From assembly GCA_037893245.1 (NCBI GenBank), contig JBAIAA010000074.1, positions 2,232,001-2,296,000 on the forward strand: DNA of 64,000 nucleotides, given 5' to 3'. Of this stretch, positions 1 through 12,158 are shown in pieces (within the stretch, counting starts at the first letter, position 1; every line of letters begins with the position of its first letter). The DNA is from Crossaster papposus. Taxonomy: Eukaryota > Echinodermata > Asteroidea > Velatida > Solasteridae. Both the position numbers and the translations under genes were made by a program. The notes below the pieces were generated by a model, which had not been told where the DNA came from, did not search any database, and saw only the letters and a program-made list of their open reading frames with translations.

Positions 1-639
1 ATACGTTTCTTAATGCAAAACTGATAATGGCACTAGACCTGAGACCCCGAATGTGAGGTAGTGTGGTCCTGTTTGTGTTAATCACTATTGCTAACATGTA
101 GTCAATTACAATCCCTGAATATAAGGAACAGTTCCCTATTTTTTCCTGAGCTTTGCCATCTAGCTGTGAAGGCACAAACTATGGTCTCAGCTAAAGCACT
201 ATGAGACTTCAAAATATTGTCTAAACACAGACATGGTTGAAATTACTATCAGGCAATGTACAAAAACAACAATAAAGTGGCACAGCAATACAACATGACA
301 TGCAAATGCCAACACATGGCTAACTGTACTCTACACGATGTAAATACGCACGGTACAATCTGACAATACAATTATTCAATAATGAAACAAACGGTCGCGA
401 ACAATTTCAATTATCTCACAAAAATATCAAACAAATTACAACATTACTCACTAGAAGTTTCAACGATGGTTACCCTCTCACATGGTTTACATTTGGAGCA
501 TGGTCAGAGCCATGCTTCCTAGAAAATCGAGGGAATTTCTAGACCTAATTTATGTTGGTCTTCTCTGTTCGAAGCCCGCAGAAGAAAACTTGCTACAAGT
601 TGCCTTTGCGCGGGAAGCACAAAGGTCACCTTATGCGTT
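1..639. other. no gene seen
   Basis: AT-rich sequence without a supportable coding region. The open frame at 482-736 on the plus strand overlaps the LINE fragment in antisense and resembles no family I know. Confidence 0.5.
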
Positions 640-985
640 TTATGAAAACATGCAAATCACTTGCAAAACGTTTTGGCATACACAAACAGAGGGCGCACTT
701 GGTCTCCCTACATCAATAAGAGTAGCTGATGTTTGAGTAACTCCTTTAGGTTTGTTAATGAGGGATGCGCAATAGAATGAATAAATAGTGTCTAAGAATT
801 CCTGTGATTGGATGTTATTGTCGATATTCATTAGGTTTATGTTAAAATCGCCACATATCAAACAAAGTTTATCTTCCATTCTTCCAAATTAGCACTAGGC
901 GGTTTGTATACCACACCAACACACAAATTCTTACATTGGCGAGGGGTGACGATTTCAACAAATATGGCATTCCAATGAAACATTA
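640..985 (-). pseudogene. LINE endonuclease-domain fragment
   Basis: On the minus strand the frame MEDKLCLICGDFNINLMNID... to PKGVTQTSATLIDVG (879-640) matches the GDFN and SATLID motifs of the apurinic-like endonuclease of CR1/L2/Jockey-type LINEs. The preceding part (GVVYKPPSANLEEW, about 985-860) is in a neighbouring frame, so the fragment carries a frameshift. It lies directly 3' of the last TMEM184-A exon and may be part of its 3' UTR. It is a short dead fragment with no reverse transcriptase. Confidence 0.7.
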
Positions 986-3900
986 CTAAATTTCCTCCTT
1001 AGGTGGGCCACCATTCTGCTGGGCTGCAGGAGAGCCTGCCCTGGTCTGCTGCTGATTAACATCTCCGTTTGAATGGTCGTCTGTCGCAATGAAATATAAA
1101 ATCACACAACAGTCATTTTATAGGTGGGTCCTCATACAGGGAAGTGGAAGAGAGAAAGGAGTTAGGACAATCAAGCAACTAAAAAGTATGGGAGAGGAAA
1201 TCACTGTTGAAAACAGATTGTCAGTTTGGTCATGGAGGAGGATACTTGGAATATTGTGTTTGACAATCTCTCATTTCAGGATACTCCAAAGGTACAATAT
1301 AATTATTTGCATATGTTTGCATTAATTAACATAAATTTGCATAAAGACTTACCCTTCGTCCCAATCGGCCAATCACATTGGATGTCACGTTAGGCACGCC
1401 CCAGAGTTGTTTGAATGACTGGTAGTCTGGGTTGGCCTTCGTTGACATTGTATCTCCGGGAGTCGAAGGCGTAGGTAAACAGAATGGCAACGAGGACCAT
1501 CTCAAAGCAAAGCAGAACATTCTAAACGAAAACGACATTACGAAATATTTGGCAAAAACGGAGATTTGAAGGTTTGCATGGCAAAAAAGCAACAAGATAA
1601 GTAGTTTGCGGTAACACCACGGTACCACCCGTGGTGTTAACGTGATGTTATCTTAAAAACAGGGTTACAGACCAAATTTTCAGGTGATGTATATTGTTTG
1701 TGAATGGTACGTATTGAGCTGGTTTTTTTTCTGTTTTTTATTTTGGTTAGCAAAAAGGACATAGAGGTTTTGCTGGTATTACCTGTTTTTACTGAGCAAG
1801 ACATTTCTTTTTGCTAAGCAAATGTTTGTTCTTGGCAGCTTTATAAATTGGCCCCTGATCATAATGTACTAACAAATTTATGTCTAGATTGGCATCTGCA
1901 TGAACAGCAACCTAGCCTATACTATACAGACCTGCAACAAGCTGGCAAACTCCTGCGCATCCCCATCAAAACCCGGGTAGCTGGATTGGATTACTTTGTA
2001 GGTGGCCAGGAGATGCAAGAAGATCGACTGGAAGTTGTCAAAGAAGAGAGCCAGTTTGACGCCGACAAACTGGGAGGTTGACTTGGGTAGCATCTGCATC
2101 TCCTCGTAGGTCACCTTACGGAGAAGGTTGAGGCAGAACATGGCCCACTGGCCGGATAGGAGGGATCAGAAAAACGATCGTGATGTTTAGGAGCAAATAA
2201 TGCCAAGGGGAGATGTGTGATGCATGTAAAGTTGATTTAGCCTAAAGGCGTGTGGTCATTTGCATTTAATCCAAAAGCAACTTAATTATTATCAACTTAC
2301 TTCTACTTGGATCAGATCGTATACTGGTACTAATACAACCTGTGTAATTATTTCGTCTGGCCTCCTGTCATTTATAATAAATCGAGAAATGTAGGCGATT
2401 TCCAACGATCAGTTGTGACCGTCATTGGAAATAAAGGGTGACTAAAAAGATTTAGAATTAGGCGGGTTCCGCTGGTAAAGTGTTTTGTTCCTCTGAAGTG
2501 ACTGACAATAAATGTTTATTTCCAATATTTACTAATACTCACAATCTGTGAAGCGGTTAGTAAGACTTCAATCCATAGGTATGGATTGTCAGGCGAAAAC
2601 TTTCCCTGCTCGTAATTCGTGGTGTGGTAAGTGACTCTACGTGTTCGAGAAAGACATTGAATTAAATGAGATGGATTTAATTTGTCTTCTTACATTAGAG
2701 TTATTAATAATTCATTCATATTGCGTAAAAGAACTGTATTGTAAAGCGTAAAACTAGCGATTCTCGTGCAAGGTAAACACAAAATCTATACCAGTTTCAT
2801 AATTGTAACGGCTTTTCATACCTTTGGACATTGGCAAAAAAGTGAAAGGCAAAAGTCTCAGGTCTGAAATTGTTAAAACTTACAAGGAGACTACGGTGGT
2901 GGTTATTCGGATAATCTTGTAGCTGTAAATGGCGTACTTGCACTTGCGAATAAGCCTGTGGAGAAATTAGTAATTAACAATAAGAATTAACATTTAATTG
3001 TTCCTCGTTGATGATGAGATTGTAGCGATAAAAAATCGTGTCATCATCTTTTGACAACAAAAGTTATCAAAACAGTTGTAGCTACTTTTTTTCAGGACAG
3101 ATCTATGTATAATAAAAGAAAGAAAAGAAAAGAAAAAAAGCATTGTGGAAGGTGATCTGATAAACCTCTAAACTTTGAGCTTTTATCAGGAGTAGTTCTG
3201 TCTGAACTGTACCATTTGTTAACACGGTGTACATTTTTACTCAAGTGGCCTTTGACCTGAAATATCTGAAGTATCATCCCACTATATTGCGATGTGGTAG
3301 CAATAATTAATTTGTAGAAAATAGACGTATTGGTAAAAAGAAAAAGAAAATTAATCCGTTTACTAGTCTTAACACTGCAAGCTCATAAGTTCTTCACAGT
3401 TTTGTAGTTGGTTGTTCGGTCCCAATCTCCAACCATTCAAAATATTTGGTGGGCGTTTCATATGCGTGTATCTAAATACGATGACCATTCATTTTGTGCA
3501 GTGGCTCCGGTGAAGATCGCGCACAGGTTAGTGACTTTTGACCAATTTGGTTCGTAAGCGACTGTGTCGTAAACGCGCCAATTAAAATATGCACGTACTC
3601 GGTGAAGTTTAGTGGGCGTGGTTTAGGTAATGACGTTACGGACCTCGTCTCACCTCGAGCTTGGTATGATCGCCTTCACGCAGCAGAAAGGGTGCGGTGC
3701 CTTCGTCGGCGGCTTCATGGTAAGGCGATTTTCAAAGTTGGGCACTTCTTCAAAGAAAGCCATGAGGTAGAAGACGTAATTGTAGAGGAGGTAGGCCTGG
3801 TACAGCTCACGGACTGACTCTAAGTATATACCAGTGTCCGGGAAACGAAGCATGAACCACTGTGGTTTAGAAAGACGGGTAAAATGTCAAAATAATCGAA

Positions 3901-6900
3901 GGAAAATTATCCAGGTACGTTACTAAAAATCTCATGAATTACCGTATAGTCTTCAAATCCAGTGGAGATGTGTCTTCTTTTGTTTCACAAAAATAAAAAC
4001 ACAGAAATTAAGCTTAGTTTTTCTGTAATTTTTCTCCGATTTTAAGTAAACAAAATTAATGTACAATCGAAACTGCAGCGTAGCTCTACTTACACTAGTC
4101 AATTCAAAGATAGGTACGACCAGAAGAATTCTGAAATAGAAACAGGGAGGTGAATTTTATTGTAGGCCTATATCAAAACTCTTATCATCCCACTAGTACA
4201 TGACGGTATGTCAAAACTCTGATCTAACGGTAACAAACGCTACTTTTTTACGTCACTTTATTTGAACTATACTTTGAACTCAATAATGGTCTTTTTAAAT
4301 ACACATACAGAATGGCATTAACAATATGGGTATATTCAAGAATTCCGTCAACGAAACTACCTCAAGAGTCGAGAATCATCCTTTCGTAATTTTGTCTCAG
4401 CTATCCAATACCAAAGTTTGCACTATAAAAACAGATTGGTTAAAAGACCAACCACTTTAATTGGTTGACTTGAAATATTGGTTGTTTTTAACCAATGTGT
4501 TGGTTAAGGCGTAACCAATGCGTTGGTTGTCCGTCAACCAGGCATATTGGTTGAAGGTATTAATATATTGGTCATTTATAACCAATATATTGGTTGTCCT
4601 TCAACCAGTTATATTGGTTGAGCTTATAACCAAGGTATCAAACAACTCTATTGGTCATTCATAACCAATATGTTGGTTGTCTTTCAACCAGTCATATTGG
4701 TTGAGCTTGTAACCAAGATATTAACCAATCTATTGGTCATTTATAACCAATATGCTGGTTGGCCTTTAACCAGTAATAATGGTTAAGCTTGTAACCAAGG
4801 TATTAACCAATCTATTGGTTATTCACAACCAATAAGTTGGTTGGCCTCCAATCAGTCATCTAACACATAACGTTTTCATAACGTGCCTGGAATGTCATCC
4901 TTGGTCACGTTCTGTGAAAACGTTGACGAAACAATATGCGGACGTTATATAAGAAACGTTGCACTGTAACATTCCGATAAAGTTATTAACAACGTTCGAA
5001 AATCATTATACGGACGTCGAAATGTAACGTTTTGTTGTAACGTTCCTGAAACCTTATTCGGACGTATTCGGATGTACCTACAGCAACTGACCAATCAGAA
5101 GTGAGGAAATTTGTTTTGTTAAATTGTGGTATTCAGTCCAAAATGCTTTTTTTTACCATAATATGTAATTATTCAAACGATTCCATGATTGAATTTAGAT
5201 TTGTGTGCAAACGTAGTGAACATTTCACATTAGGCCTATATTTCATTCGTATTCAATTTTTGACATTATTCATAAAAAAACTAGCTGTGACTTCGTCGTG
5301 GACAAAAAAGCGAACTATAAAACCAACAACGGCACTAGCTAGGTTTGTAGTAAGTGTTCAGTAGGTATAGAATATGTGTAATAAGTTAATTCCATTGGTA
5401 TTATTTCATTACGTAATTTGCCAACGTTGTGTAATTAGTTGCGTGGGAACCAATATATATTGGTTGTAGCCTAACCATTATAAAATGTTTGAATTAACCA
5501 ATATTGTATTGGTTGGTTTAATTGTGTGTTAACCAATATTATGTATTGGTTTGTGCTATAACCAATATGGATTGGTTACGTGGTAACCAAGACAAATTGG
5601 TTTAAGTCATAGCTACTACCATTGTGGATTGGTTAAATCAACCAACATTGCATTGGTTGGTATTATTGCATTGGTTGGTGATATGGATTGGTTAACCAAT
5701 AGGTAACCAATATCAGATTGGTTATTTTAACCAATATTTTGGTTATCCACATATCTACCAACTGGATTTTTAGTGTATAGACAATTAAACTGGACACACT
5801 AAGATTTGGATATATGCGTTGAAAGTAGTTTTATTTTTATTCAGCAAAGAACCGAGTATTCACAGTATCGGGCAAGAATTAAGTATAACTGGAGAAAGTA
5901 AATGTGAGATGTTGCTAGCATGAAGACTGAAAACAGAGTGGTTAAATATGAACAAAGAATAACAACTGTATAGACATGTCACCAAGGCAAAGGCCCGCTG
6001 GACCTGGTGTAACCTCATCATGAAGGTGGAGCAAAACCCATTAACTGAAATTGGAAGGTCAAAAGGGCGGGTCTGGTATTATCAATCAACTCAAGTAATA
6101 GGTTGGACCGGTGTAAAGGAAAGTGATGAATGCATAGTTTGCTGAATCTCCGAGGTTTAACATCTGGAATTGTGATTATGGACTGTTATTAATGCATGGG
6201 TAAAATAACTGAAAACCAAGTGAAAAATAACTAAATATTTACAAAAGTGTATTATACAAGAAAATCGGTGCAAACAGGTTTATTTGCTTTTTAACAGGTT
6301 TTCCACTTTAGAGAACGCTACAGGAGCCCCCTTCCAGTGAGTTTGTGGCAATTTAGCGAACGAAAGTCACATAGCGTTGAGGCCAATGAACACGCCGGCC
6401 AGAACGCGTTTGGCGGATAGGGGCTGGGACTGATGCTGGGGTAGTTTGTTCGGCATCTGTCAGTGGAGGTTCGGGTGTGACGGGAACAGAGATTGTCTCT
6501 CGTGCGATATCCAAATGGGCACTTTTCAGGCGGTCAATGCTAATCGTGTCCTTGCGATTTGCTAATTCAACCACAAAATGTTTAGCCGAGCGACTGAGCA
6601 CTTTGAACGGGCCATCATAGGGGGGTTGAAGAGGTTTGCGGACCGCATCACGACGAACAAAAACATGGGTGCATGTCTGTAGATCGTCGGGGACATTAAT
6701 GTTACTTCGTTGCTGAGAACCGCCTGGAGGTGGTTGGAGACGTTGCATCATACGTTGCAAACGATGGACGTAGGCGGTGGGATCTAACTGAGCTGCTGCC
6801 GTGGTCGTGTTGAAAAATTCGCCGGGCAAGCGAAGAGTGGTGCCGTAAACACGCTCGGCAACACAGTGTCCAAAATCTGACTTGACCGCAGTCCGAATGC

Positions 6901-9900
6901 CAAGGAGGACAAGTGGTAAAGTCTCTGTCCATTTGTTTGGATCGACTTGTGCCTTTAGTGACGATTTCAATTGCCTGTGGAAACGTTCCACTAGGCCATT
7001 TGCTATGGGGTGATAAGCTGTTGTGCGTACGCGTTGTGTACCAAGCAGGTTGGTCAAGGCACGGAAAAGTGCCGATTCAAACTGAGTTCCACGATCGGTG
7101 GTGATAGTCGATGGAACACCAAACATGGCAATCCATCGCGTGACAAAGGCACGGGCAACTGTCTCTGCGGTGATGTCAGTCAATGGAATGGCTTCTGGCC
7201 AACGCGTGAAGCGATCGATGCAGGTCAGCATGTATGTGTATCCATTAGAAGGTGGTAATGGACCCACAATGTCAATGTGAACGTGTGAAATTCTGGCATC
7301 TGGGGCAGCAAACTGAGTAAGAGGGGCAAAGGTATGACGATGGACCTTTGCGCGCTGACATTGTAAGCATGACTGTGCCCAATGTCGCACATCACGGTTA
7401 ATACTGGGCCAAACATAGCGATCCGTGATGAGGCGTTGGGTGGCTCGAATCCCAGGGTGCGACAACGAATGGAGCGAGTCAAACACTTCCCGGCGTAATT
7501 CAACGGGAACAAATGGGCGTGGGTTTCCAGTAGAAATGTCACAGGTTAATGTTGTGTCACATGATGGGATAGGGACATCTTTGAAGGTGAGCGAGGATGG
7601 TGATGCGCGCAGTCGCGTGAGTTCCGCACTGGCGGTCTGTAACTCTGCCATTCTGCGGAAATCTATGGCGTTAGACTGCTCCGTGTGTAGCGAGTCAAGT
7701 TCAACGCGAGACAAGGCATCCGCTGCAGGGTTGTCCACCCCCTTTATGAATCGGATGTCACAAGTGAATTGGGAAATGAAATCGAGGTGTCGAATTTCAC
7801 GTGGGGAATGTCTGTCCGTTGATAATGAGAGAGCATAGGTGAGGGGTTTGTGGTCCGTTAGCACGTGGAACACACGGCCCTCGAGTTGGTGGCGAAAATG
7901 GCGAATGGCGAGATACACAGCTAAGAGTTCTCGTCCAAAGGCGCTGTAGCGTGTTTCGGCTGGTTGGAGTTTTTTGGAGAAGAATGAGATTGGCTGCCAT
8001 GAATTATCTATCCATTGTTGAAGAACAGCTCCGACTGCAACATCCGAAGCATCCGTCATGACGCTCAGCGGAGCATCTGGCTTGGGGTGTGCGAGGAGGG
8101 TAGCATTGGCGAGAGCAGCTTTGATTTCTTCAAATGAAGCTGTAGCGGCATCATTGAACGTGATTGGTGCTGACTTTTTCCCAGTGTTAGCCAGCAGAGC
8201 AGTGAGAGGATGGAGGACCTGAGAGCACCGTGGGATGAAACGGCGGTAGAAATTAACTAGTCCAAGAAACTTTCTCAGCTTTGTCAGTGTAGTGGGTTGT
8301 GGAAAGTTCGAGATTGCACTGACATGCGAGTGGGCGTACCCCGTGGCTGTCAACTTGGTGTCCGAGGAACTCAAGTGTGTTCACTCCAAACTGACATTTT
8401 GCAGGGTTGATGATCACCCCGTACTGGTGAAGGCGATCGAACAGAAGGCGAAGATGCTGTGCATGTTGTTCCGCGTCGGTACTTGCCACTAAAAGGTCGT
8501 CAATGTATGCGTAACAAAAGTCAAGTCCGCGTGTGACCTCATCTATAAAACGTTGAAATGTCTGAGCGGCGTTGCGTAGTCCAAATGGCATACGAACAAA
8601 TTCAAAGAGTCCGAATGGAGTGGTGATGGCAGTTTTCGCGATGTCGTCCTGCGCCATTGGAATTTGATGGTACGCACGAACAAGGTCGACCTTGGAAAAT
8701 ATTGTTTCACCATGAAGAGTTGCAGTGAAATCTTGGATGTGGGGGACTGGATACCGGTCTGGCACAGTGGACTGGTTCAGTGCCCGATAGTCCCCACATG
8801 GTCGCCAATCTCCGGGTTGCTTTTTGGGGACCATGTGGAGTGGGGAGGAGTAGTTACTACTTGAAGGGCGCACGATGCCCAAGTCCATCATATGTTGAAA
8901 TTCGTCTTTAGCAACTTTGAGGCGGTCAGGTGCGAGACGACGTGGACGTGCTGCAATGGGCGGTCCAGTTGTGACAATGTGGTGTGTCACATTATGCTTA
9001 ACCGTAGTTTCACTATAGACAGGTCGAATAATGTCCGGGTAGTCCTTCAAAATATCCGCAAAACGCGATGGGGTTGGTGTCGCGAGGACCGGACTGAGTG
9101 ACGGCGCATTAGTGGCTGTTCCGTTAATGCCTAAATTTGTCGTGGCATCAATTAGCCTGCGGTTGCGAACGTCGACCAGAAAGTTGAAGTGTCGGAGGAA
9201 ATCAGCGCCTATGATATAATGCTGCACATCGGCGACAACAACAAACACCCAGCGGCAAGGCCGCCGGAGTCCAATGTCAAGTGTCAAGGATCTTTCACCG
9301 TAGGTAGCAATACTCGACGAATTTGCTGCCTGGAGATCCCGACCATGACACCGATGAGTGCGCTCATGAGAAGAAGGAGGAATTACACTCACCTCCGCTC
9401 CCGTATCGACGAGAAATTGTTGGTTTGTTGTGCGGTCTGTGACGTAGAATAAGCGACTTGATGATCGGCCAGCAAAACTTGTCGCATCTAATTGCCGGCT
9501 TGGTCGTTTCCCTGGTTGGCACCTCCGGTGTACGAACACGGCTGTTGGCATTTGTGTGCGTTGGCACCAAATTTCCAGTGGTACCAACACTCTCCGGTGG
9601 TATCACGAGATGAGCTCCGTTCAGGACGACGGTAGTCATTGGGCCGGCTACGGCTGCGACTCCTTCCGCGCTGTTGGGTAGACAGGGCCGAAACTAATGC
9701 TGTCAACTGTTTCACCTCGTCCCGCAGTTGTTGTAGTTCTTGTGGAGCTGGGTTTACTGGCGTGGCTAAGCTGGCGACCTGTGGCTGTGTCGCTACGTCG
9801 ATGACTTTGTCTGCCAGTTCTGCAAGCTGCTCCATTTTCATGGAGGCACCGGCAGAAGTCAATACCATCTGGACATTTGCAGGCAGCCGCTGAAGGAATA

Positions 9901-11345
9901 ACTGGCGAAGAATTGACTCCTCCAGTGCCCTTTCACCAAGCAACTGTCGCATGTGGCGGAGCAGTTGGGAGGGCTTTCGGTCACCAAGCATCTCATCCGT
10001 GAGCAGTTGCTGCAAACGTTTCTGCTCGGTGGCCGTCGTGCGTTTTATCAGTTCCTCTTGGAGTGTTTTGTACGGTGTTTCTTTCGGAGGATCTAGTAGT
10101 AGGTCCCTCACTTCTAATTGCGCCACCTCAGGAGTCAGGGCTGAAATGATGTAGTCATACTTAGTCTTTTCCGTCTTTATTCCTCGTGTGGCAAACTGTG
10201 TCTCCACTTGTGCAAACCACACATGTGGGTCTGCTGGCCAGTACGGCGGCAATTTCAGGCTGATAGGTGCTACGATTGCACCATCTTTAGGATCCATGAT
10301 CACGTCAGGGTCACCAATTTAGTGTATAGACAATTAAACTGGACACACTAAGATTTGGATATATGCGTTGAAAGTAGTTTTATTTTTATTCAGCAAAGAA
10401 CCGAGTATTCACAGTATCGGGCAAGAATTAAGTATAACTGGAGAAAGTAAATGTGAGATGTTGCTAGCATGAAGACTGAAAACAGAGTGGTTAAATATGA
10501 ACAAAGAATAACAACTGTATAGACATGTCACCAAGGCAAAGGCCCGCTGGACCTGGTAACCTCATCATGAAGGTGGAGCAAAACCCATTAACTGAAATTG
10601 GAAGGTCAAAAGGGCGGGTCTGGTATTATCAATCAACTCAAGTAATAGGTTGGACCTTGGTGTAAAGGAAAGTGATGAATGCATAGTTTGCTGAATCTCC
10701 GAGGTTTAACATCTGGAATTGTGATTATGGACTGTTATTAATGCATGGGTAAAATAACTGAACTAGTGAAAAATAACTAAATATTTACAAAAGTGTATTA
10801 TACAAGAAAATCGGTGCAAACAGGTTTATTTGCTTTTTAACAGGTTTTCCACTTTAGAGAACGCTACAGATTGTTTGAAATCGACCAATATAATGGGTTA
10901 TTTTAAACCAATCTGTTTTTAGAGTAATTTATTCTATTCAGTAAAGATTTTTTCTATCGGCAAGAAATTTAAAATGTGTCCTATTATAATATTAATATAT
11001 GCCTTGTATACTCATGTTATACCTGACGATGTATTTCTGCAGAGCTGGGCGTGTGTAGCACACGATGTGATTGATGATACCCCATGCAGATATCGCTAAA
11101 GAGATCACCATAGCGAAGAAAGAAACTCCAGCTAGGATAATCCTCAGACTTTGATCTCCTTGCGAACTGTGTACCATATCAAGAATGATCAACGGGGTGG
11201 CAGCGACCACCACAAGTCCGTAAAGCACGTAGAAGACGACGCGGATCCAGCGTCTCCAGGACCGGGGGTTAGCGTGGCGCTGCTCGGGGGGCTCCGATGC
11301 CAGCTGGTCTAGATCGACCGCATTCGAACCGTAGTTGGCCCCCAT
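986..11345 (-). CDS. TMEM184: TMEM184-family seven-pass membrane protein, paralogue A
   Basis: Multi-exon gene of the TMEM184/OST-alpha (solute transporter alpha) family. Exons by splice sites and phase: 11345-11023 (ATG at 11345), 4130-4094, 3859-3654, 2955-2884, 2636-2543, 2147-1932, 1521-1353 and probably 1080-986 (TAG at 988-986). Exon 1 reads [15 protein letters not shown], then membrane segments, then [17 protein letters not shown], the family signature before '[11 protein letters not shown]'. Exon 3 carries the [14 protein letters not shown] helix; exons 4-7 hold the later helices. Exons 2, 4, 5 and 6 (37, 72, 94 and 216 bp) equal those of paralogue B. Anomaly: in exon 7 the first half (...[10 protein letters not shown]) and the second half ([14 protein letters not shown]) are in different frames, and the first frame meets TAA at 1392-1390. 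This is an indel, a sequence error or an early pseudogene. Intron 1 holds a complete Ty3/gypsy element. Family members are membrane proteins of poorly defined role. The last exon is less certain. Confidence 0.8.
1690..1858. repeat. fragment of a GCTAAGCA-type MITE
   Basis: Intronic sequence with 'tttgctaagcaaatgtttg' and a terminal 'aaattggcccct'. These match the ends and body of the better preserved element at 46695-46936. Confidence 0.45.
5769..6322 (-). repeat. 3' LTR of the gypsy element
   Basis: 554 bp. It is a direct copy of 10318-10868 apart from small indels (for example 'ctggtgtaacc' against 'ctggtaacc'). In element orientation it begins TGTAGCG and ends ACTAAA. Confidence 0.9.
6323..6338 (-). 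promoter_or_regulatory. polypurine tract
   Basis: The minus strand reads CACTGGAAGGGGGCTCC immediately upstream of the 3' LTR, where gypsy elements prime plus-strand DNA. Confidence 0.7.
6353..8374 (-). CDS. pol: gypsy Pol, second part: RNase H and integrase (frame-shifted from the RT)
   Basis: About 660 codons are homologous, starting at [20 protein letters not shown]; the preceding methionine is probably not used. RNase [41 protein letters not shown]. Integrase: a zinc HHCC module ([11 protein letters not shown]...SCLQCQRAK), then the DDE core with [23 protein letters not shown] and [14 protein letters not shown] basic C-terminal tail ends in TAA/TAG at 6355-6353, 16-30 bp before the polypurine tract. 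It is in the Gag frame, not the protease/RT frame. Confidence 0.9.
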   Translation of the reverse strand: MSSSDTKLTATGYAHSHVSAISNFPQPTTLTKLRKFLGLVNFYRRFIPRCSQVLHPLTALLANTGKKSAPITFNDAATASFEEIKAALANATLLAHPKPDAPLSVMTDASDVAVGAVLQQWIDNSWQPISFFSKKLQPAETRYSAFGRELLAVYLAIRHFRHQLEGRVFHVLTDHKPLTYALSLSTDRHSPREIRHLDFISQFTCDIRFIKGVDNPAADALSRVELDSLHTEQSNAIDFRRMAELQTASAELTRLRASPSSLTFKDVPIPSCDTTLTCDISTGNPRPFVPVELRREVFDSLHSLSHPGIRATQRLITDRYVWPSINRDVRHWAQSCLQCQRAKVHRHTFAPLTQFAAPDARISHVHIDIVGPLPPSNGYTYMLTCIDRFTRWPEAIPLTDITAETVARAFVTRWIAMFGVPSTITTDRGTQFESALFRALTNLLGTQRVRTTAYHPIANGLVERFHRQLKSSLKAQVDPNKWTETLPLVLLGIRTAVKSDFGHCVAERVYGTTLRLPGEFFNTTTAAAQLDPTAYVHRLQRMMQRLQPPPGGSQQRSNINVPDDLQTCTHVFVRRDAVRKPLQPPYDGPFKVLSRSAKHFVVELANRKDTISIDRLKSAHLDIARETISVPVTPEPPLTDAEQTTPASVPAPIRQTRSGRRVHWPQRYVTFVR
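8253..9590 (-). CDS. pol: gypsy Pol, first part: protease and reverse transcriptase
   Basis: 445-codon frame. The aspartic protease site is [14 protein letters not shown]. The reverse transcriptase follows: [61 protein letters not shown] and the catalytic [11 protein letters not shown], then [13 protein letters not shown]. After that point the homologous reading moves to the next frame (8374-6353), so a small indel near 8335 cuts Pol between the reverse transcriptase palm and its connection. Since protease and reverse transcriptase are otherwise open, this is a single recent lesion or a sequence error. Confidence 0.9.
   Translation of the reverse strand: MLVPLEIWCQRTQMPTAVFVHRRCQPGKRPSRQLDATSFAGRSSSRLFYVTDRTTNQQFLVDTGAEVSVIPPSSHERTHRCHGRDLQAANSSSIATYGERSLTLDIGLRRPCRWVFVVVADVQHYIIGADFLRHFNFLVDVRNRRLIDATTNLGINGTATNAPSLSPVLATPTPSRFADILKDYPDIIRPVYSETTVKHNVTHHIVTTGPPIAARPRRLAPDRLKVAKDEFQHMMDLGIVRPSSSNYSSPLHMVPKKQPGDWRPCGDYRALNQSTVPDRYPVPHIQDFTATLHGETIFSKVDLVRAYHQIPMAQDDIAKTAITTPFGLFEFVRMPFGLRNAAQTFQRFIDEVTRGLDFCYAYIDDLLVASTDAEQHAQHLRLLFDRLHQYGVIINPAKCQFGVNTLEFLGHQVDSHGVRPLACQCNLELSTTHYTDKAEKVSWTS
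9488..10297 (-). CDS. gag: gypsy Gag
   Basis: 269-aa open frame from the ATG at 10297; a longer call from 10303 would start at GTG inside the primer-site region. It has a helical capsid-like body ([20 protein letters not shown], then [19 protein letters not shown]), a serine/arginine-rich linker and one terminal knuckle of the form [18 protein letters not shown], typical of the Mag-like lineage. Gag packages element RNA. It overlaps the next frame by about 100 bp, and pol lies one base back (-1), so translation of Pol would use a -1 shift in 9488-9590. Confidence 0.88.
   Translation of the reverse strand: MDPKDGAIVAPISLKLPPYWPADPHVWFAQVETQFATRGIKTEKTKYDYIISALTPEVAQLEVRDLLLDPPKETPYKTLQEELIKRTTATEQKRLQQLLTDEMLGDRKPSQLLRHMRQLLGERALEESILRQLFLQRLPANVQMVLTSAGASMKMEQLAELADKVIDVATQPQVASLATPVNPAPQELQQLRDEVKQLTALVSALSTQQRGRSRSRSRPNDYRRPERSSSRDTTGECWYHWKFGANAHKCQQPCSYTGGANQGNDQAGN
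10300..10317 (-). promoter_or_regulatory. candidate tRNA primer binding site
   Basis: Directly inside the 5' LTR the minus strand reads TTGGTGACCCTGACGTG, the position and style of gypsy primer binding sites. The tRNA was not identified; an arginine-type primer is a guess from similar elements. Confidence 0.55.
10318..10868 (-). repeat. 5' LTR of the gypsy element
   Basis: 551 bp, the upstream LTR in element orientation. Its inner edge directly abuts the candidate primer binding site. Confidence 0.9.
10926..11022. other. remainder of TMEM184-A intron 1 next to exon 1
   Basis: Short AT-rich stretch ending at the exon 1 donor (minus strand, CAG followed by GTATAA). Nothing else seen. Confidence 0.5.
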
Positions 11346-11911
11346 GTTGCGATAGGGAAGTATTTTTTCTTACAGACGTAAGATGGTAGAAAAGCTTTTC
11401 ATGATCAAGTCATACAACTGCTAGATCGATTTACGCGCACAATCACGAAAGTAACCCTTTACGGATGCTCATGAAACTGAAAAGAAACCTTGTACTTATA
11501 CCACAGCAAACACACATATTGTACACGTATTGTAACACACAATATTATATCGTTGACACGACTTGCCACGTATTGTGTCACTGTGTCAGAGCACAAAGCA
11601 CCCATGGGTATATGGCATACTTGTGTTTACTAATTCAAAGTTCAAGAACTGCGATAATATTATAGTGCGTTAATCTCCTATACGCCAGTTGACCTATAGA
11701 GATCTGAGGTTCAGATAACAGACGTGTACACATCACAGTACATGTACTTGACCCCAATAATTACCCTGATAGCAGGCACACGTGATAATCACGTGGAAAA
11801 CATGCCATTGACTGACGTAATAAACACGTCATACAATGACGTGAATTCCACGTGATTTTCCTCGTGAATTTCACGTGGATATCACGTCATTTGCTTGTCG
11901 TGAAACACGTC
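11346..11911. other. upstream region of TMEM184-A with a CACGTG-rich stretch
   Basis: No gene. From about 11775 to 11911 many CACGTG/ACGTCA palindromes recur ('cacgtgataatcacgtgg', 'atcacgtcatttgct'). The motif 'atcacgtcatttgct' recurs at 17049-17063, beyond the DIRS element, so the DIRS inserted into this CACGT-rich repeat. The 5' UTR and promoter of TMEM184-A should lie here; no TATA box is evident. Confidence 0.45.
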
Positions 11912-11941
11912 ATTCTACCTCACAATTACCTCAATTCGGAA

Positions 11942-12056
11942 CACGTGAGATTGCATTCTCTGGTAGGAAACATACCACACATTCAAAGTATAACAAAGAG
12001 AAGTGAATAGGAGTCCCTGCTATATAAGAGCCCTCCCCACGCAACCTCGTCAGTGT
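11942..12056. repeat. DIRS left inverted terminal repeat
   Basis: Reverse complement of 16817-16931 over 115 bp. It contains a TATATAAG box (12021-12028), a likely start region for the element's RNA. Confidence 0.92.
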
Positions 12057-12158
12057 ATTTTTGGTGGCATACCACGTCGGCTACGCTTCACAACGCAACG
12101 CGTTTTTGCATAGGCAGCTTTTTTGCTCCTTCAATTTTTTGCTATAAGCGTGGCCATT

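Larger units (their letters stand above)
5769..10868 (-). mobile_element. Ty3/gypsy (Mag-like) LTR retrotransposon, nearly complete
   Basis: Two nearly identical LTRs (5769-6322 and 10318-10868) bound gag, protease, reverse transcriptase, RNase H and integrase in gypsy order on the minus strand. With LTR edges at TTTAG...GCTACA the flanks are GATT (5765-5768) and GATT (10869-10872), a 4-bp target duplication. The rejoined flank reads GGATTGTTTG. The LTRs differ only by a few small indels, so the insertion is young. One frameshift in pol near 8335 probably makes this copy defective. It lies sense to, and inside, intron 1 of TMEM184-A. Confidence 0.92.
4422..10925. mobile_element. TTGGTT/AACCAA subterminal-repeat element, split by the gypsy insertion
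   Basis: The left end (4422-4441) reads ACTATAAAAACAGATTGGTT. The reverse complement of the right end (10925-10906) reads ACTCTAAAAACAGATTGGTT, so the two ends form terminal inverted repeats. Inside are dense palindromic AACCAAT/ATTGGTT units, organised at 4530-4860 as about four copies of an 83-bp higher-order repeat and again at 5450-5768. An AACGTT-rich core (4865-5090) separates them. Removing the gypsy element (5769-10868) leaves a non-autonomous element of about 1.4 kb. No open frame of note. It lies in intron 1 of TMEM184-A. Confidence 0.6.

Noticed and set aside
5774..6322. LTR edges placed at TGTATAG...GCTACA
   Set aside because: With those edges no target duplication appears; extending by TTTAG, present at both LTRs, gives GATT on both sides and puts the primer site directly at the edge.
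6702..9893. Many plus-strand open frames across the gypsy element
   Set aside because: Antisense to gag-pol, which explains every base.
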